From positions 1 through 49,649 of the forward strand of contig JALOOO010000008.1 of the NCBI GenBank assembly GCA_025454375.1: a stretch of 49,649 nt of DNA, read 5' to 3'. Source of the DNA: Leptolyngbya sp. Prado105. Lineage in GTDB: Bacteria; Cyanobacteriota; Cyanobacteriia; Leptolyngbyales; Leptolyngbyaceae. How positions within the stretch are numbered: position 1 is the stretch's first letter; each line of letters begins with the position of its first letter. This document shows positions 7,417 to 15,060 of the stretch, piece after piece. The position numbers and the translations under genes were made by a program. The notes under the pieces were generated by a model. That model made no database searches, was not told the DNA's origin, and saw only the letters and a program-made list of their open reading frames with translations.

Positions 7417-8541
7417 ATGTCTAGAAAGATAGCAATTTTCTTAAGAGATTTAGATGCGGGCGGAACCCAGAAAGTTAGTGCTAACCTCATTAGAGAAATG
7501 GTCGCAAGAGGGACTGTCCCGGACTTAGTAGTTTCAGCCCTGAAAGGACCATTTCTGAAAGAGATCCCGCCTGAAGTTAGAGTCATCAATCTGAACTCTA
7601 AGAGGCTGCTGTTCTCCTTCTTCAAGCTCTCTCAATACTTAAGAGAGAGCCAACCTGATGTGCTACTCTCAACAGCTTTTAGTGGGAATATTGCAGCGAT
7701 TTTAGCGAAGTATCTGTCGAGAGCAAAGACTCGCGTCTTAATCGCCACACACAACACTCTATCAGTAGACAAGCATAATGTTCCTCTACACGTTCGTTTA
7801 CCCTTGCTGTTTCTGATGAGGGCAGTCTATCCATTTGCTGACACTATTATTGCTGTTTCAGAAGGAGCAGCAAGAGATTTAGAGATTGAGTTATCTCTAA
7901 ATCTTGGTTCTGTAAAGACGGTGTATAACCCAATCGTCAATTCTGAGATGCTAAGGAAAGCTCAAGAGCAGAATGAGCATCCCTGGTTTCAGCCTGGTCA
8001 ACCTCCTGTGTTTCTGACAATAGGACGTTTATTTAAACAGAAAAATCATCGAAATCTCCTTCAAGCTTTTTCAGAAGTACGTTCCCAACAGGCATCCCGA
8101 CTGATGATTTTAGGAGAAGGAGACCTACGAGAAGAGCTAGAGTGCTTAGTAAAAGAATTAGGATTAGAGTCTGATGTATGGATGCCCGGATTTGTAGATA
8201 ATCCACTTAGTTATCTGCGTCAGGCTCAAGCATTTGTCTTATCTTCTGATTATGAAGCCCTTCCTACGGTTCTGGTTGAAGCGATGGCGTGTGGCTGTCC
8301 CATTGTTTCAACTAATTGTCCCTACGGTCCACTCGAAATTTTAGAGAATGGAAAATATGGATTGCTCGTTCCTCCTAATGATCCTAATGCCTTAGCAAAT
8401 GCAATGCAGCAAATTATCAAGACCCCGAACGATCAGTGCTCTTTGCTGAATCGAGCTAGAGATTTTTCGGTCGATTTAATTGTGCCTCAATACTTGGAGA
8501 TGTTTGGAGGATTTAATCCTTTGGTGTCTAGACAATCATGA
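7417..8541 (+). CDS. Glycosyltransferase, GT4 family
   Basis: 374-residue GT-B-fold enzyme expected to transfer a sugar from a nucleotide donor onto a growing lipid-linked glycan on the cytoplasmic side. The N-terminal domain starts RKIAIFLRDLDAGGTQKV, with the Gly-rich acceptor loop. The C-terminal domain has TIGRLFKQKNHRNLL, DVWMPGFVDNP and the EX7E donor motif in DYEALPTVLVEAMACG. ATG 7417 is chosen over an upstream TTG (7405) because it gives the standard N-terminus. Neither the sugar nor the linkage can be read from sequence. It is in the same orientation as the flippase and Wzy genes, 35 bases downstream. Confidence 0.9.
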   Translation: MSRKIAIFLRDLDAGGTQKVSANLIREMVARGTVPDLVVSALKGPFLKEIPPEVRVINLNSKRLLFSFFKLSQYLRESQPDVLLSTAFSGNIAAILAKYLSRAKTRVLIATHNTLSVDKHNVPLHVRLPLLFLMRAVYPFADTIIAVSEGAARDLEIELSLNLGSVKTVYNPIVNSEMLRKAQEQNEHPWFQPGQPPVFLTIGRLFKQKNHRNLLQAFSEVRSQQASRLMILGEGDLREELECLVKELGLESDVWMPGFVDNPLSYLRQAQAFVLSSDYEALPTVLVEAMACGCPIVSTNCPYGPLEILENGKYGLLVPPNDPNALANAMQQIIKTPNDQCSLLNRARDFSVDLIVPQYLEMFGGFNPLVSRQS

Positions 8542-8554
8542 AGGAGTGAAGTGT

Positions 8555-9295
8555 ATGCTAAAACCTGAAGCTGAATGGCTTGCACAAGCGATGTATTCGT
8601 TAGATGCACAAGAAGTTTTTCCATTGTTGAATATTGGAAGCTCTACCTATCATTACAGAACAAAAGTTCAACCTTGGATTGATCAAAATTTATTTGAACC
8701 TGCCCGACACCAAAACTGTCAGGTGATTCATTCGGATATTAAGGGAGGAGAAGGAGTCGATATTGCTGGAGACCTATGTGATCCAGAGTTCTTAAAACAG
8801 CTTTCGCAACTCAAAATCAAGTCTATCCTCTGTGCAAACTTGCTAGAGCATATTCCAAATCGAGTTGAAATTTGCAATGTATTGGATTCTATCTTGCCAG
8901 AACAGGGATATCTCCTGATTACAGTGCCTTACCAATACCCCTATCATCCCGATCCGATCGATACTCTATTTCGTCCGGATGTTGATGAACTCAAGCAGCT
9001 TTTTCCAACCATGAAAGTTGTTTCAGGAAAAATTGTTGACGGGGGAGGATTCAGTCGCAAGGTTTATTTTAAGGGGTTGTTGCTACCATCTTACCTTTAT
9101 CCGCTTTGCTTTGCTTTGCGTCTATTTATTCCATTCTATAAACCGAAAGCTTGGTTCTATCACTTAAAAACGACCCCCTGGTTCTTTAAGAGAGTTGCTG
9201 TCACCTGTGTCGTTCTCCAGAAGCTCCCGGTCACCCTCCCATCTTCAGAAACTACCGATGTCGGAACTCAAAAACCTGCTTTACATCTCTCCTGA
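8555..9295 (+). CDS. SAM-dependent methyltransferase-like protein of the polysaccharide locus
   Basis: 246-residue protein. The segments FPLLNIGSSTYHYR (a degenerate Gly motif), VIHSDIKGGEGVDIAGDL (acidic ribose-binding position), ILCANLLEHIPNR and YLLITVPYQYPYHPDP are arranged as in class I methyltransferases found in glycan clusters. The start is chosen at ATG 8555 because AAGGAG lies eight bases upstream; the longer open frame overlaps the preceding glycosyltransferase without a start signal. The C-terminal quarter is aromatic and basic (FYKPKAWFYHLK), perhaps touching the membrane. It may methylate a sugar or lipid carrier. The 3' end overlaps the next gene by 38 bases. Confidence 0.75.
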   Translation: MLKPEAEWLAQAMYSLDAQEVFPLLNIGSSTYHYRTKVQPWIDQNLFEPARHQNCQVIHSDIKGGEGVDIAGDLCDPEFLKQLSQLKIKSILCANLLEHIPNRVEICNVLDSILPEQGYLLITVPYQYPYHPDPIDTLFRPDVDELKQLFPTMKVVSGKIVDGGGFSRKVYFKGLLLPSYLYPLCFALRLFIPFYKPKAWFYHLKTTPWFFKRVAVTCVVLQKLPVTLPSSETTDVGTQKPALHLS

Positions 9296-10487
9296 ATTTC
9301 CTTGTCTCAGTCTCGTCTTTGAGCAGAATGAACTACTGGGGATTCAGCAGAATGGTGTTGATCTGACGATCATATCTTGCCGAAGCCCATCGTCTTCAGA
9401 GAATCACGATTTCGTCAAACCTCTGTTAGGGCAAGTACTCTACCCTAACTATCGCGAAGTGTTTTTAGGCTTGATCTTCTGTCTTCGATTTCCCAGTGCT
9501 TTGTGTAAAATTCTCTTCTACGCTTTAATCAGTGCACTTAACCCCTTTAGGTTAAACAAGGCGATTGGCGCTCTGCTTCTCGTATTAGGGTGGTATCGGG
9601 CGCTGGCTGCTAAAGACAAACAGTATGACTGGATACATGCAGATTTTGGCAAAGGGACAGCGACAGTTGCTCTGATGCTAAGTGAGGTGCTGAAGTGCCC
9701 TTTTTCTTTTAAGGTTCACGCTTTTGATATCTACAGCACTGATCTCAATAATTTGGATCTCTTACAGCGAATTAAACTCAATCGTGCAGCGATCGTATTC
9801 TCAGAGCACAATTTCGGTAGGCAGAAATTGTTAGATATCTTCCCAGAGTGTGATCAAAAAATTCAAGTTAACTACACTGCTATCCGGACAAACGATTTTC
9901 AGCCCCTTTCTTCTAATCCCCTAAGCAGGCGATTTGTTGCTTTGGGGCGACTAGTTCCTAAGAAAGGATTCAGCGTTTTGATTGAAGCAGCATCCATTCT
10001 AAAGAGTATGGGTGAGAATGTCGCTGTTGATATTTATGGCTCTGGCTCAGAAGAGCAAGAATTGCTTCGATTAATCGAACAGTATCATCTTAACGACTCT
10101 GTTCAGTTGAAGGGAAGATATAAGAACGACGACTTGCAAGAAATACTCACTGACTATCTAGCTGTAATTGTCCCTAGTGTCGTTTGCAAAAACGGGGATA
10201 TGGATGGAGTACCGACTGTGATATATGAAGCGATGGCGCTAGGTCGATCCGTTATCGCATCCAGCCTTTCGGGTATTCCAGAGATTGTGAAGAATGGAGA
10301 AAATGGCTATTTAGTTCAACCTGGCGATGCTCAAGAACTTGCCAGCAAGATGAAGGCTCTGATTGTAGCTCCCCATCTTGCTAGTCAGATGGGTATGCAA
10401 GGTCGAAAATTAGTCGAGATTGATCATGACTATCTTACAAACTCAAGAACACTAATTAGTGCAATTAATCTGTACCAAGCTTCCTAA
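9258..10487 (+). CDS. Glycosyltransferase, GT4 family (second)
   Basis: 409-residue GT-B enzyme. N-terminal region: LLYISPEFPCLSLVFEQNEL and later WIHADFGKGTATVAL. C-terminal donor domain: FVALGRLVPKKGFSVLIEA, VDIYGSGSEEQEL and GVPTVIYEAMALGRSVIAS with the EX7E-type motif, then IPEIVKNGENGYLV. This order is typical of GT4 enzymes such as colanic-acid WcaL-like transferases. ATG 9258 is chosen; upstream codons of the same frame lie inside the methyltransferase gene. The overlap of 38 bases with that gene suggests one transcript. Donor and acceptor are unknown. Confidence 0.9.
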   Translation: MSELKNLLYISPEFPCLSLVFEQNELLGIQQNGVDLTIISCRSPSSSENHDFVKPLLGQVLYPNYREVFLGLIFCLRFPSALCKILFYALISALNPFRLNKAIGALLLVLGWYRALAAKDKQYDWIHADFGKGTATVALMLSEVLKCPFSFKVHAFDIYSTDLNNLDLLQRIKLNRAAIVFSEHNFGRQKLLDIFPECDQKIQVNYTAIRTNDFQPLSSNPLSRRFVALGRLVPKKGFSVLIEAASILKSMGENVAVDIYGSGSEEQELLRLIEQYHLNDSVQLKGRYKNDDLQEILTDYLAVIVPSVVCKNGDMDGVPTVIYEAMALGRSVIASSLSGIPEIVKNGENGYLVQPGDAQELASKMKALIVAPHLASQMGMQGRKLVEIDHDYLTNSRTLISAINLYQAS

Positions 10488-10690
10488 CCTCTAGTGTAGA
10501 ATCATGGACTGAAAAGTCAAAGCGCTGCTTCAAAGCATATTTCCAAATGGTTCTTCAGGCAAAAAATGAATGAAACCCTAAAAATTGCTCAAGAATTTCA
10601 GCATGATGACCCTCAAGATCTCGCCTTTCGATCGTCGTTCTTGGTTCTCAAGAAAGCTATCTGATTACCGACTTCACCAGCACTGTAGTT
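10488..10690 (+). other. Gap in the glycan cluster with a possible 32-codon remnant
   Basis: About 200 bases with no convincing gene. An ATG at 10567 opens only 32 codons (MNETLKIAQEF...VLKKAI) without a good Shine-Dalgarno sequence. A second short frame (10585-10776) overlaps the next gene and looks accidental. This could be the remains of a deleted gene, but I cannot name it. Confidence 0.35.
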
Positions 10691-11803
10691 ATGAAAGAGA
10701 ATCGCAGCCCCTCAATAATAGAACCTCCCTCCAAGTTATATCCAACCCTTACTGTTGGAATTCCCACCTACAATGAGGCAGCAAATATTGAACGGATTGT
10801 TCAAAGCTTCCTAGATACTCAGTATTCCAATCTTGTAGAGGTTGTGATCGCAGACGGCGGCAGTACTGATGGGACTCAAGCGATTATACAGCAACTTGCC
10901 GTAAGAGATGCTAGAGTCAAGCTCCTGCACAATCCTCTGAAAGTTCAATCAGCAGGTTTAAATCTGATTGTGCAGCACAGTACGAGTGAGATCTTTCTTC
11001 GAGCAGATGCTCATGCTGACTATGCGCCTGACTATATTGAGCGCTGTGTTGAAGCACTCATTAAATCTAATGCTCTCAACGCAGGAGGAGCGCAACGATT
11101 CGCGGCTCGGACACCTTTTCAGGTAGGAGTGGCGCTTGCATCTCGAAGCCTACTTGGAAATGGAGGTGCAAAATACCGCGATCCTCAATATAACGGGTAT
11201 GCAGACACCGTATATCTAGGATGTTTCTGGCGAGAAGCATTACTAAAAACCTCTTCGTCCAATGAATCTATCACTCCTTTTGATCTAACCCAGATAACAA
11301 ACCAAGATGCGGAGCTAAATCTCAAATTACTTGAGCGCGATCGTCAGACGATTTATGTCAGTTCAGAGGTCTGCGTTTGGTATTATCCTAGGGAGACTTG
11401 GAAATCTCTATTTATCCAGTACTTCAAGTATGGTAGAGGACGGTATCTGACGACAACAAAGCATCGTAAAACTGCTTCGCTTCGAGGTAGATTGCCATTT
11501 TTAGCAATCTTAACTGTCTTAATTTTAACGGTTCTGTCTCTTGCTGTTCCCATTCTTAGACCTGTCGTTGCTGTACTCATTAGTCTTGGACTACTGTTGC
11601 CATTTCTAGAAAGTCTACGTATGGTTCTAAAATTCCGAAAGAATTTCAGAACTGAATTCTGGCGTAGCGATCGTACACCTCCTTCACTCTTTGAGGTCTG
11701 GTTTATCTGCGGAATTACACTGCTAACCATGCCGATCGCACATTTCTCAGGTTACAGCTATCAACTATTACGGCAAAAAGTCTTCCGCGCTCAAAACTGG
11801 TAA
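10691..11803 (+). CDS. Glycosyltransferase, GT2 family (ExoA-like)
   Basis: 370 residues. The N-terminal GT-A domain starts with VGIPTYNEAANIERIV, then VVIADGGSTDGTQ (nucleotide binding) and FLRADAHADYAPDYI (the DxD-like metal site), followed by NAGGAQRF and YADTVYLGCFWR. The order matches the succinoglycan ExoA-like branch of GT2. A QNQD-like acceptor motif is represented by ITNQDAELN. The C-terminal part has two or three membrane segments (about residues 260-305 and 335-355), so the enzyme should be anchored in the cytoplasmic membrane. It probably elongates the repeat unit. The start at 10691 lies just upstream of the conserved domain; no strong Shine-Dalgarno sequence was seen. Confidence 0.88.
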   Translation: MKENRSPSIIEPPSKLYPTLTVGIPTYNEAANIERIVQSFLDTQYSNLVEVVIADGGSTDGTQAIIQQLAVRDARVKLLHNPLKVQSAGLNLIVQHSTSEIFLRADAHADYAPDYIERCVEALIKSNALNAGGAQRFAARTPFQVGVALASRSLLGNGGAKYRDPQYNGYADTVYLGCFWREALLKTSSSNESITPFDLTQITNQDAELNLKLLERDRQTIYVSSEVCVWYYPRETWKSLFIQYFKYGRGRYLTTTKHRKTASLRGRLPFLAILTVLILTVLSLAVPILRPVVAVLISLGLLLPFLESLRMVLKFRKNFRTEFWRSDRTPPSLFEVWFICGITLLTMPIAHFSGYSYQLLRQKVFRAQNW

Positions 11804-11823
11804 CTCATCTTAGGATTTGAAAT

Positions 11824-12597
11824 ATGCTCGAAGAGAAAATCTCACATGACGATCGGGTTCAGCGAGAGCAAGACTTCCATGATCAAAGATTTGCTGATCC
11901 ATCGATTCGTGCGAATAAAGTAGATCGGTTTTACCGGATAGCCCACTCAATCAAGCAAGACTATGAGCAGTTTTTGCTCGCAAGTTGCTGTAATAAGACT
12001 GTGGTTGAGTATGGCTGTGGAACGGGGAGTTATGCTTTTTTACTCGCTGAGAATGGAGCAAAAATGGTGACAGGCATTGATATCTCTCCTGTCGCAATCG
12101 AGCAAGCTGTTTCTGAGATTAATCAGCAAGAGAACTTGAACTTTATAGTTATGAATGCGGAGAATCTCGAATTCCAGCCTGATTCTATAGACCTAATTTG
12201 TGGTACAGGCATTCTCCATCACTTAGATCTTGAAAAAGCAATGCGCTCAATCTCAGAAACGCTTCAACTAAAAGGGCAAGCTGTTTTCATTGAACCTTTA
12301 GGACATAACATCCTCATCAATACCTATCGCCGTCTCACCCCAGCAATTCGCTCTGAAGACGAACATCCTTTGCTAAAGCAAGACTTACAAATATTTGATC
12401 AGTATTTTAACAAGGTTGAGATTCAGTATTTCTATCTCACAACGCTGGCTGCAAGCCTATTTACTAACTTGGCTGGATTCACAATGCTAGTTAAAGGATT
12501 AGAATTCATAGACCGTCAACTCTTCAAAATTCCAATGTTGCGATCACAAGCTTGGCAAGTTTTGATCACACTTTCTGAACCTGTTAAGGATCAGTGA
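11824..12597 (+). CDS. Class I SAM-dependent methyltransferase
   Basis: 257 residues. Motif I is VVEYGCGTGSYAFLLAENG (about residues 60-78), motif II is VTGIDISPVAIEQA, and motif III-like is DLICGTGILHHLDLEKAM. All SAM-binding elements look intact. The C-terminal half is longer and more hydrophobic than in small-molecule methyltransferases and resembles those that act on lipid-linked or sugar substrates. It is 20 bases after the GT2 gene and ends the run of + strand genes, overlapping the convergent DUF218 gene by seven bases. A role in capping or decorating the glycan is an inference from its place. Confidence 0.85.
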   Translation: MLEEKISHDDRVQREQDFHDQRFADPSIRANKVDRFYRIAHSIKQDYEQFLLASCCNKTVVEYGCGTGSYAFLLAENGAKMVTGIDISPVAIEQAVSEINQQENLNFIVMNAENLEFQPDSIDLICGTGILHHLDLEKAMRSISETLQLKGQAVFIEPLGHNILINTYRRLTPAIRSEDEHPLLKQDLQIFDQYFNKVEIQYFYLTTLAASLFTNLAGFTMLVKGLEFIDRQLFKIPMLRSQAWQVLITLSEPVKDQ

Positions 12598-13217
12598 TTT
12601 GAAATTCGTCTCTGAGTTCTCGGATTGAGGCTTGCTCCCGTTCGTTTTGTGATTAGCCATATAATTGATCTGCCACAGTCTCGCAGCACCCTCCAGACAG
12701 ATTCCTGCTCAATGTGAGAACTCACGGGGACAGGAGTAACTCCGATCCCTTCGCTACCCAAAACAATCGCAGCGATCGCACTTGCTCGACGCATATGGTA
12801 GTCAGATGTAATAAGATACAAATGCTGTAAGTGTGCTTGGGTTAGTTGCTCCACTAACGTCGTGAAATTTGTAACTGTATCTTTTGCCTGCCCATCTAAC
12901 CATAGTTGAGTCATAGGAACCCCCTCCTCAGTCAAAATTAAGGACTGCTGCTTCAAATTTTCTGGAAAGTCAGAAACCCAAACATCCAGATTTTTCCGCG
13001 ACTGCCAAAACTTGGCAGCAAAGCGAGTTCGAGCAAAGTCACCGCCTAGTATCAAGATTGCTTGAGGGCTAGGTGCTTGATGAAATGCGATCATTAGCTT
13101 TACTGGAATCCAACTCATTGCCACAAAGCTGATGGTTATGAGTAATAGCATTAATCGCAATCTATATGGTCTAAAACATTTAAGCTTCATAGGAATAAAA
13201 AAGAATTTCACGACCAT
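12591..13217 (-). CDS. YdcF/SanA-type DUF218 membrane protein
   Basis: 208 residues. After an N-terminal membrane anchor (about residues 17-38, LMLLLITISFVAMSW) comes the DUF218 domain: AILILGGDFARTRFA, DTVTNFTTLVEQL and LYLITSDYHMRRASAIA, the conserved family signatures. Members (ElyC, SanA, YdcF) act at the cell envelope and influence peptidoglycan or lipid-carrier metabolism, though the reaction is not settled. Shorter than ElyC, close to YdcF in size. It converges on the methyltransferase gene with a 7-base overlap, so it is outside the polysaccharide transcript, but an envelope role fits its place beside it. Confidence 0.8.
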   Translation of the reverse strand: MVVKFFFIPMKLKCFRPYRLRLMLLLITISFVAMSWIPVKLMIAFHQAPSPQAILILGGDFARTRFAAKFWQSRKNLDVWVSDFPENLKQQSLILTEEGVPMTQLWLDGQAKDTVTNFTTLVEQLTQAHLQHLYLITSDYHMRRASAIAAIVLGSEGIGVTPVPVSSHIEQESVWRVLRDCGRSIIWLITKRTGASLNPRTQRRISNH

Positions 13218-13305
13218 GTTACTTCGGTAGCGCTTATATCAGACTCTCTTTTTTAGTATCAGTAGTTCATGGATTTCGTCATTATTACAGACCTTTCTTT
13301 GAAGT

Positions 13306-14436
13306 ATGCACAACGCTATATTTTCGACTTCTTCGCTTGGCACAATAGTTTGCGCTGTCTTGACTCATCAAGGTGTGGTTTTTGCCAACTCGATTCTGAC
13401 TAGTCAGACAACTCAGCCTAGTGGAAGCCTAAGCACTGAAGTTCTTTCCGCACAATCCATCAATTCTTCTTCTAGAATCGTTGCTCAATCTACTCCTAAT
13501 ACTGTCACGACTCAAAAAAAGCGCGATGCTTCTTCCCCAGCAGCAGTTTTAGGTATACATGGTATTTCATCAAACGAACAAATTGCAGCCTCTGAATCAC
13601 TTCGTCCGCAAGTTTCTTCAGAGGCTCAAGCAATTCCTGTGGAGTCTCCACAAGCGCTCCCCCCCCTCGAAGAAATTCAAGATTTAGAGCAGGAGCTAAA
13701 CTCTTTCCAAGAAGCTTTCTCAAGCTACCGAGCTTCTCCAGGCATTACGATCGCCAATCCTTCAGGTTTTGGAGCGGATCGAAACCGACTCTTTGTTAGT
13801 ATTGGTGCTCAGCGAACGCGAATTGCTTCAACAGATGGAGCCGCTGGTTTTGGAATTGGGCTAGGTAACGCCCAACGTTTTGTAGGAATTCAACTTTCTT
13901 ACACACTGGTCTCTGTGACACCTCAAAGGGGAGATGGTGAAAGCATTCGTCCTTTTGGGAGTGGAGCTTTCAATGTGAAGATTCATCGTCAATTTTCCGG
14001 TGGTTGGTCAGCCGCTATCGGCGCTGAAGGGATTTTCAATATAGGAAAGTTAGGAAACTCTATTTCTCCTGCTGAGTTTAATGAGTTTGAAGATACCTAC
14101 TATGGTGCAGTAACGCATCTGATTCGCTTAAAGCAAGATGCAAATCGACCCTTCAGTCGGCTTGCGCTGACACTAGGTGCTGGAACAGGCAGATTTCGCA
14201 CTCTTGAGCAACTTATAGATGGTGGAACATTTGTAAACCCATTTGCTAGCATTGCTCTGAAGGTTTCGCCCTCAACAAGTCTAATTGCAGAATGGACAGG
14301 ACAAGACCTAGGCGTAGGACTCTCGATCGTACCCTTCCGCAATCTCCCCCTCATCCTCACCCCCGCCATCCGCGACCTAGCAGGACCCGACGCAGAGAAG
14401 CCAAGATTTATCTTCGGAGTAGGGCTAAGCCTTTAG
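13306..14436 (+). CDS. Secreted, probably outer-membrane-associated hypothetical protein
   Basis: 376 residues, family not recognised. The first about 28 residues (MHNAIFSTSSLGTIVCAVL...VFANS) look like a weak signal peptide ending at Ala-Asn-Ser. Residues 29-130 are Ser/Thr/Gln-rich and low in complexity. From residue 150 on, short alternating hydrophobic strands with Gly and aromatic residues dominate (FVSIGAQRTRIA, RFVGIQLSYTLV, SAAIGAEGIFNIG, RLALTLGAGTGRF), ending FIFGVGLSL. This is the pattern of a beta-barrel or porin-like domain. Its 3' end abuts a DUF4160 remnant in another frame. Function unknown; location inferred. Confidence 0.6.
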   Translation: MHNAIFSTSSLGTIVCAVLTHQGVVFANSILTSQTTQPSGSLSTEVLSAQSINSSSRIVAQSTPNTVTTQKKRDASSPAAVLGIHGISSNEQIAASESLRPQVSSEAQAIPVESPQALPPLEEIQDLEQELNSFQEAFSSYRASPGITIANPSGFGADRNRLFVSIGAQRTRIASTDGAAGFGIGLGNAQRFVGIQLSYTLVSVTPQRGDGESIRPFGSGAFNVKIHRQFSGGWSAAIGAEGIFNIGKLGNSISPAEFNEFEDTYYGAVTHLIRLKQDANRPFSRLALTLGAGTGRFRTLEQLIDGGTFVNPFASIALKVSPSTSLIAEWTGQDLGVGLSIVPFRNLPLILTPAIRDLAGPDAEKPRFIFGVGLSL

Positions 14437-14519
14437 AATTCTGGCATAGACTGATTGAGGAACACCAAGAGAAATTACTGGAAGGTTGGCATGACTTCTT
14501 TAACGATCGAACTCCTTGA
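14433..14519 (+). pseudogene. C-terminal remnant of a DUF4160 protein
   Basis: One frame reads LEFWHRLIEEHQEKLLEGWHDFF and stops at 14519. This is the typical last helix of DUF4160 proteins, small partners encoded immediately before DUF2442 genes. Everything upstream has been replaced by the end of the barrel-like gene, which is in a different frame. The DUF2442 ATG (14491) lies inside this tail, as in intact operons. Confidence 0.65.
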
Positions 14520-14802
14520 AGTACCAAAAATTCAGGGAATCACCATTACAGACGACACTCTATCTGCCGATCTATCTGATGGTCGTACTATATCTGTTCC
14601 ATTAGCGTGGTATCCCCGTCTGATGAATGCTTCACTAGAAGAGCGAAACAACTGGCGTTTCATCGCTAGTGGTGAGGGAATACATTGGACTCAACTCGAT
14701 GAAGATATCAGCATCAAGAACCTGCTCCTCGGGCAACCATCTGGAGAAAGTCAAAAATCACTTCAGCGATGGTTGAAAGCAAGAGTAGCTCCGGCTGATT
14801 GA
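14491..14802 (+). CDS. DUF2442 protein
   Basis: 103 residues. The core VPKIQGITITDDTLSADLSDGRTISVPLAWYPRL is the DUF2442 signature, followed by WRFIASGEGIHWTQLDEDISIKNLL, also family-typical. DUF2442 proteins are usually paired with DUF4160 and are suspected toxin-antitoxin-like modules; the biochemical role is not established. Here the partner survives only as a tail, so this gene is an orphan. ATG 14491 gives the family N-terminus. The stop codon is supplied by the end of an inserted MITE (TGA at 14800-14802); before insertion the frame would have run on for 24 more codons. Confidence 0.8.
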   Translation: MTSLTIELLEVPKIQGITITDDTLSADLSDGRTISVPLAWYPRLMNASLEERNNWRFIASGEGIHWTQLDEDISIKNLLLGQPSGESQKSLQRWLKARVAPAD

Positions 14803-14997
14803 CTGACAAAACGTGAGCGCAATTGCGTGTCCCGCCCGCACGTGAACGGCGGGCTAATTGAGGCAACTGTGCTAAAGCACACTCACCAAGAGTTTTCAGC
14901 CCAGTTGAGTGGGGTTATCTCTGTTAGTCCGCCGTTCACGCGCGGGCGGAATGACAACGAAGTGAAGAGGCTTTCAGGAGTTTTGTCAGTCAATCAG
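14795..14997 (-). mobile_element. MITE-like palindromic element, copy 1
   Basis: 203-bp non-coding element. Terminal inverted repeats are CTGATTGACTGACAAAAC and its complement. Inside lies a second large inverted repeat around a GAACGGCGGGCTAA core. It is flanked by a 10-bp near-perfect target duplication (14785-14794 GTAGCTCCGG and 14998-15007 GTGGCTCCGG). Compared with copies 2 (17598-17799) and 3 (44293-44492) it is inserted in the opposite orientation. Too short to encode a transposase, so it must be moved in trans. Confidence 0.88.
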
Positions 14998-15034
14998 GTG
15001 GCTCCGGTTAAGGACATGTCTCCGATGCACCGAG

Positions 15035-15059
15035 CCGTTCGATCGCAGTCACATATCTC
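15035..15059 (-). repeat. 25-bp relic identical to part of the Rpn pseudogene
   Basis: These 25 bases are identical to 17097-17121 within the Rpn pseudogene and correspond to the RYVTAIER segment of that family on the minus strand. They lie just past the 3' end of the intact Rpn-like gene, so they are a scrap of a further copy rather than part of that gene. Confidence 0.65.
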
Positions 15060-15060
15060 T

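Noticed and set aside
10567..10665. Small 32-codon gene in the glycan cluster
   Set aside because: No Shine-Dalgarno sequence and no recognisable homology; kept only as a possible remnant.
11383..11730. 115-codon open frame opposite the GT2 gene
   Set aside because: Shadow of a well-supported glycosyltransferase; Arg-rich and without a start signal.
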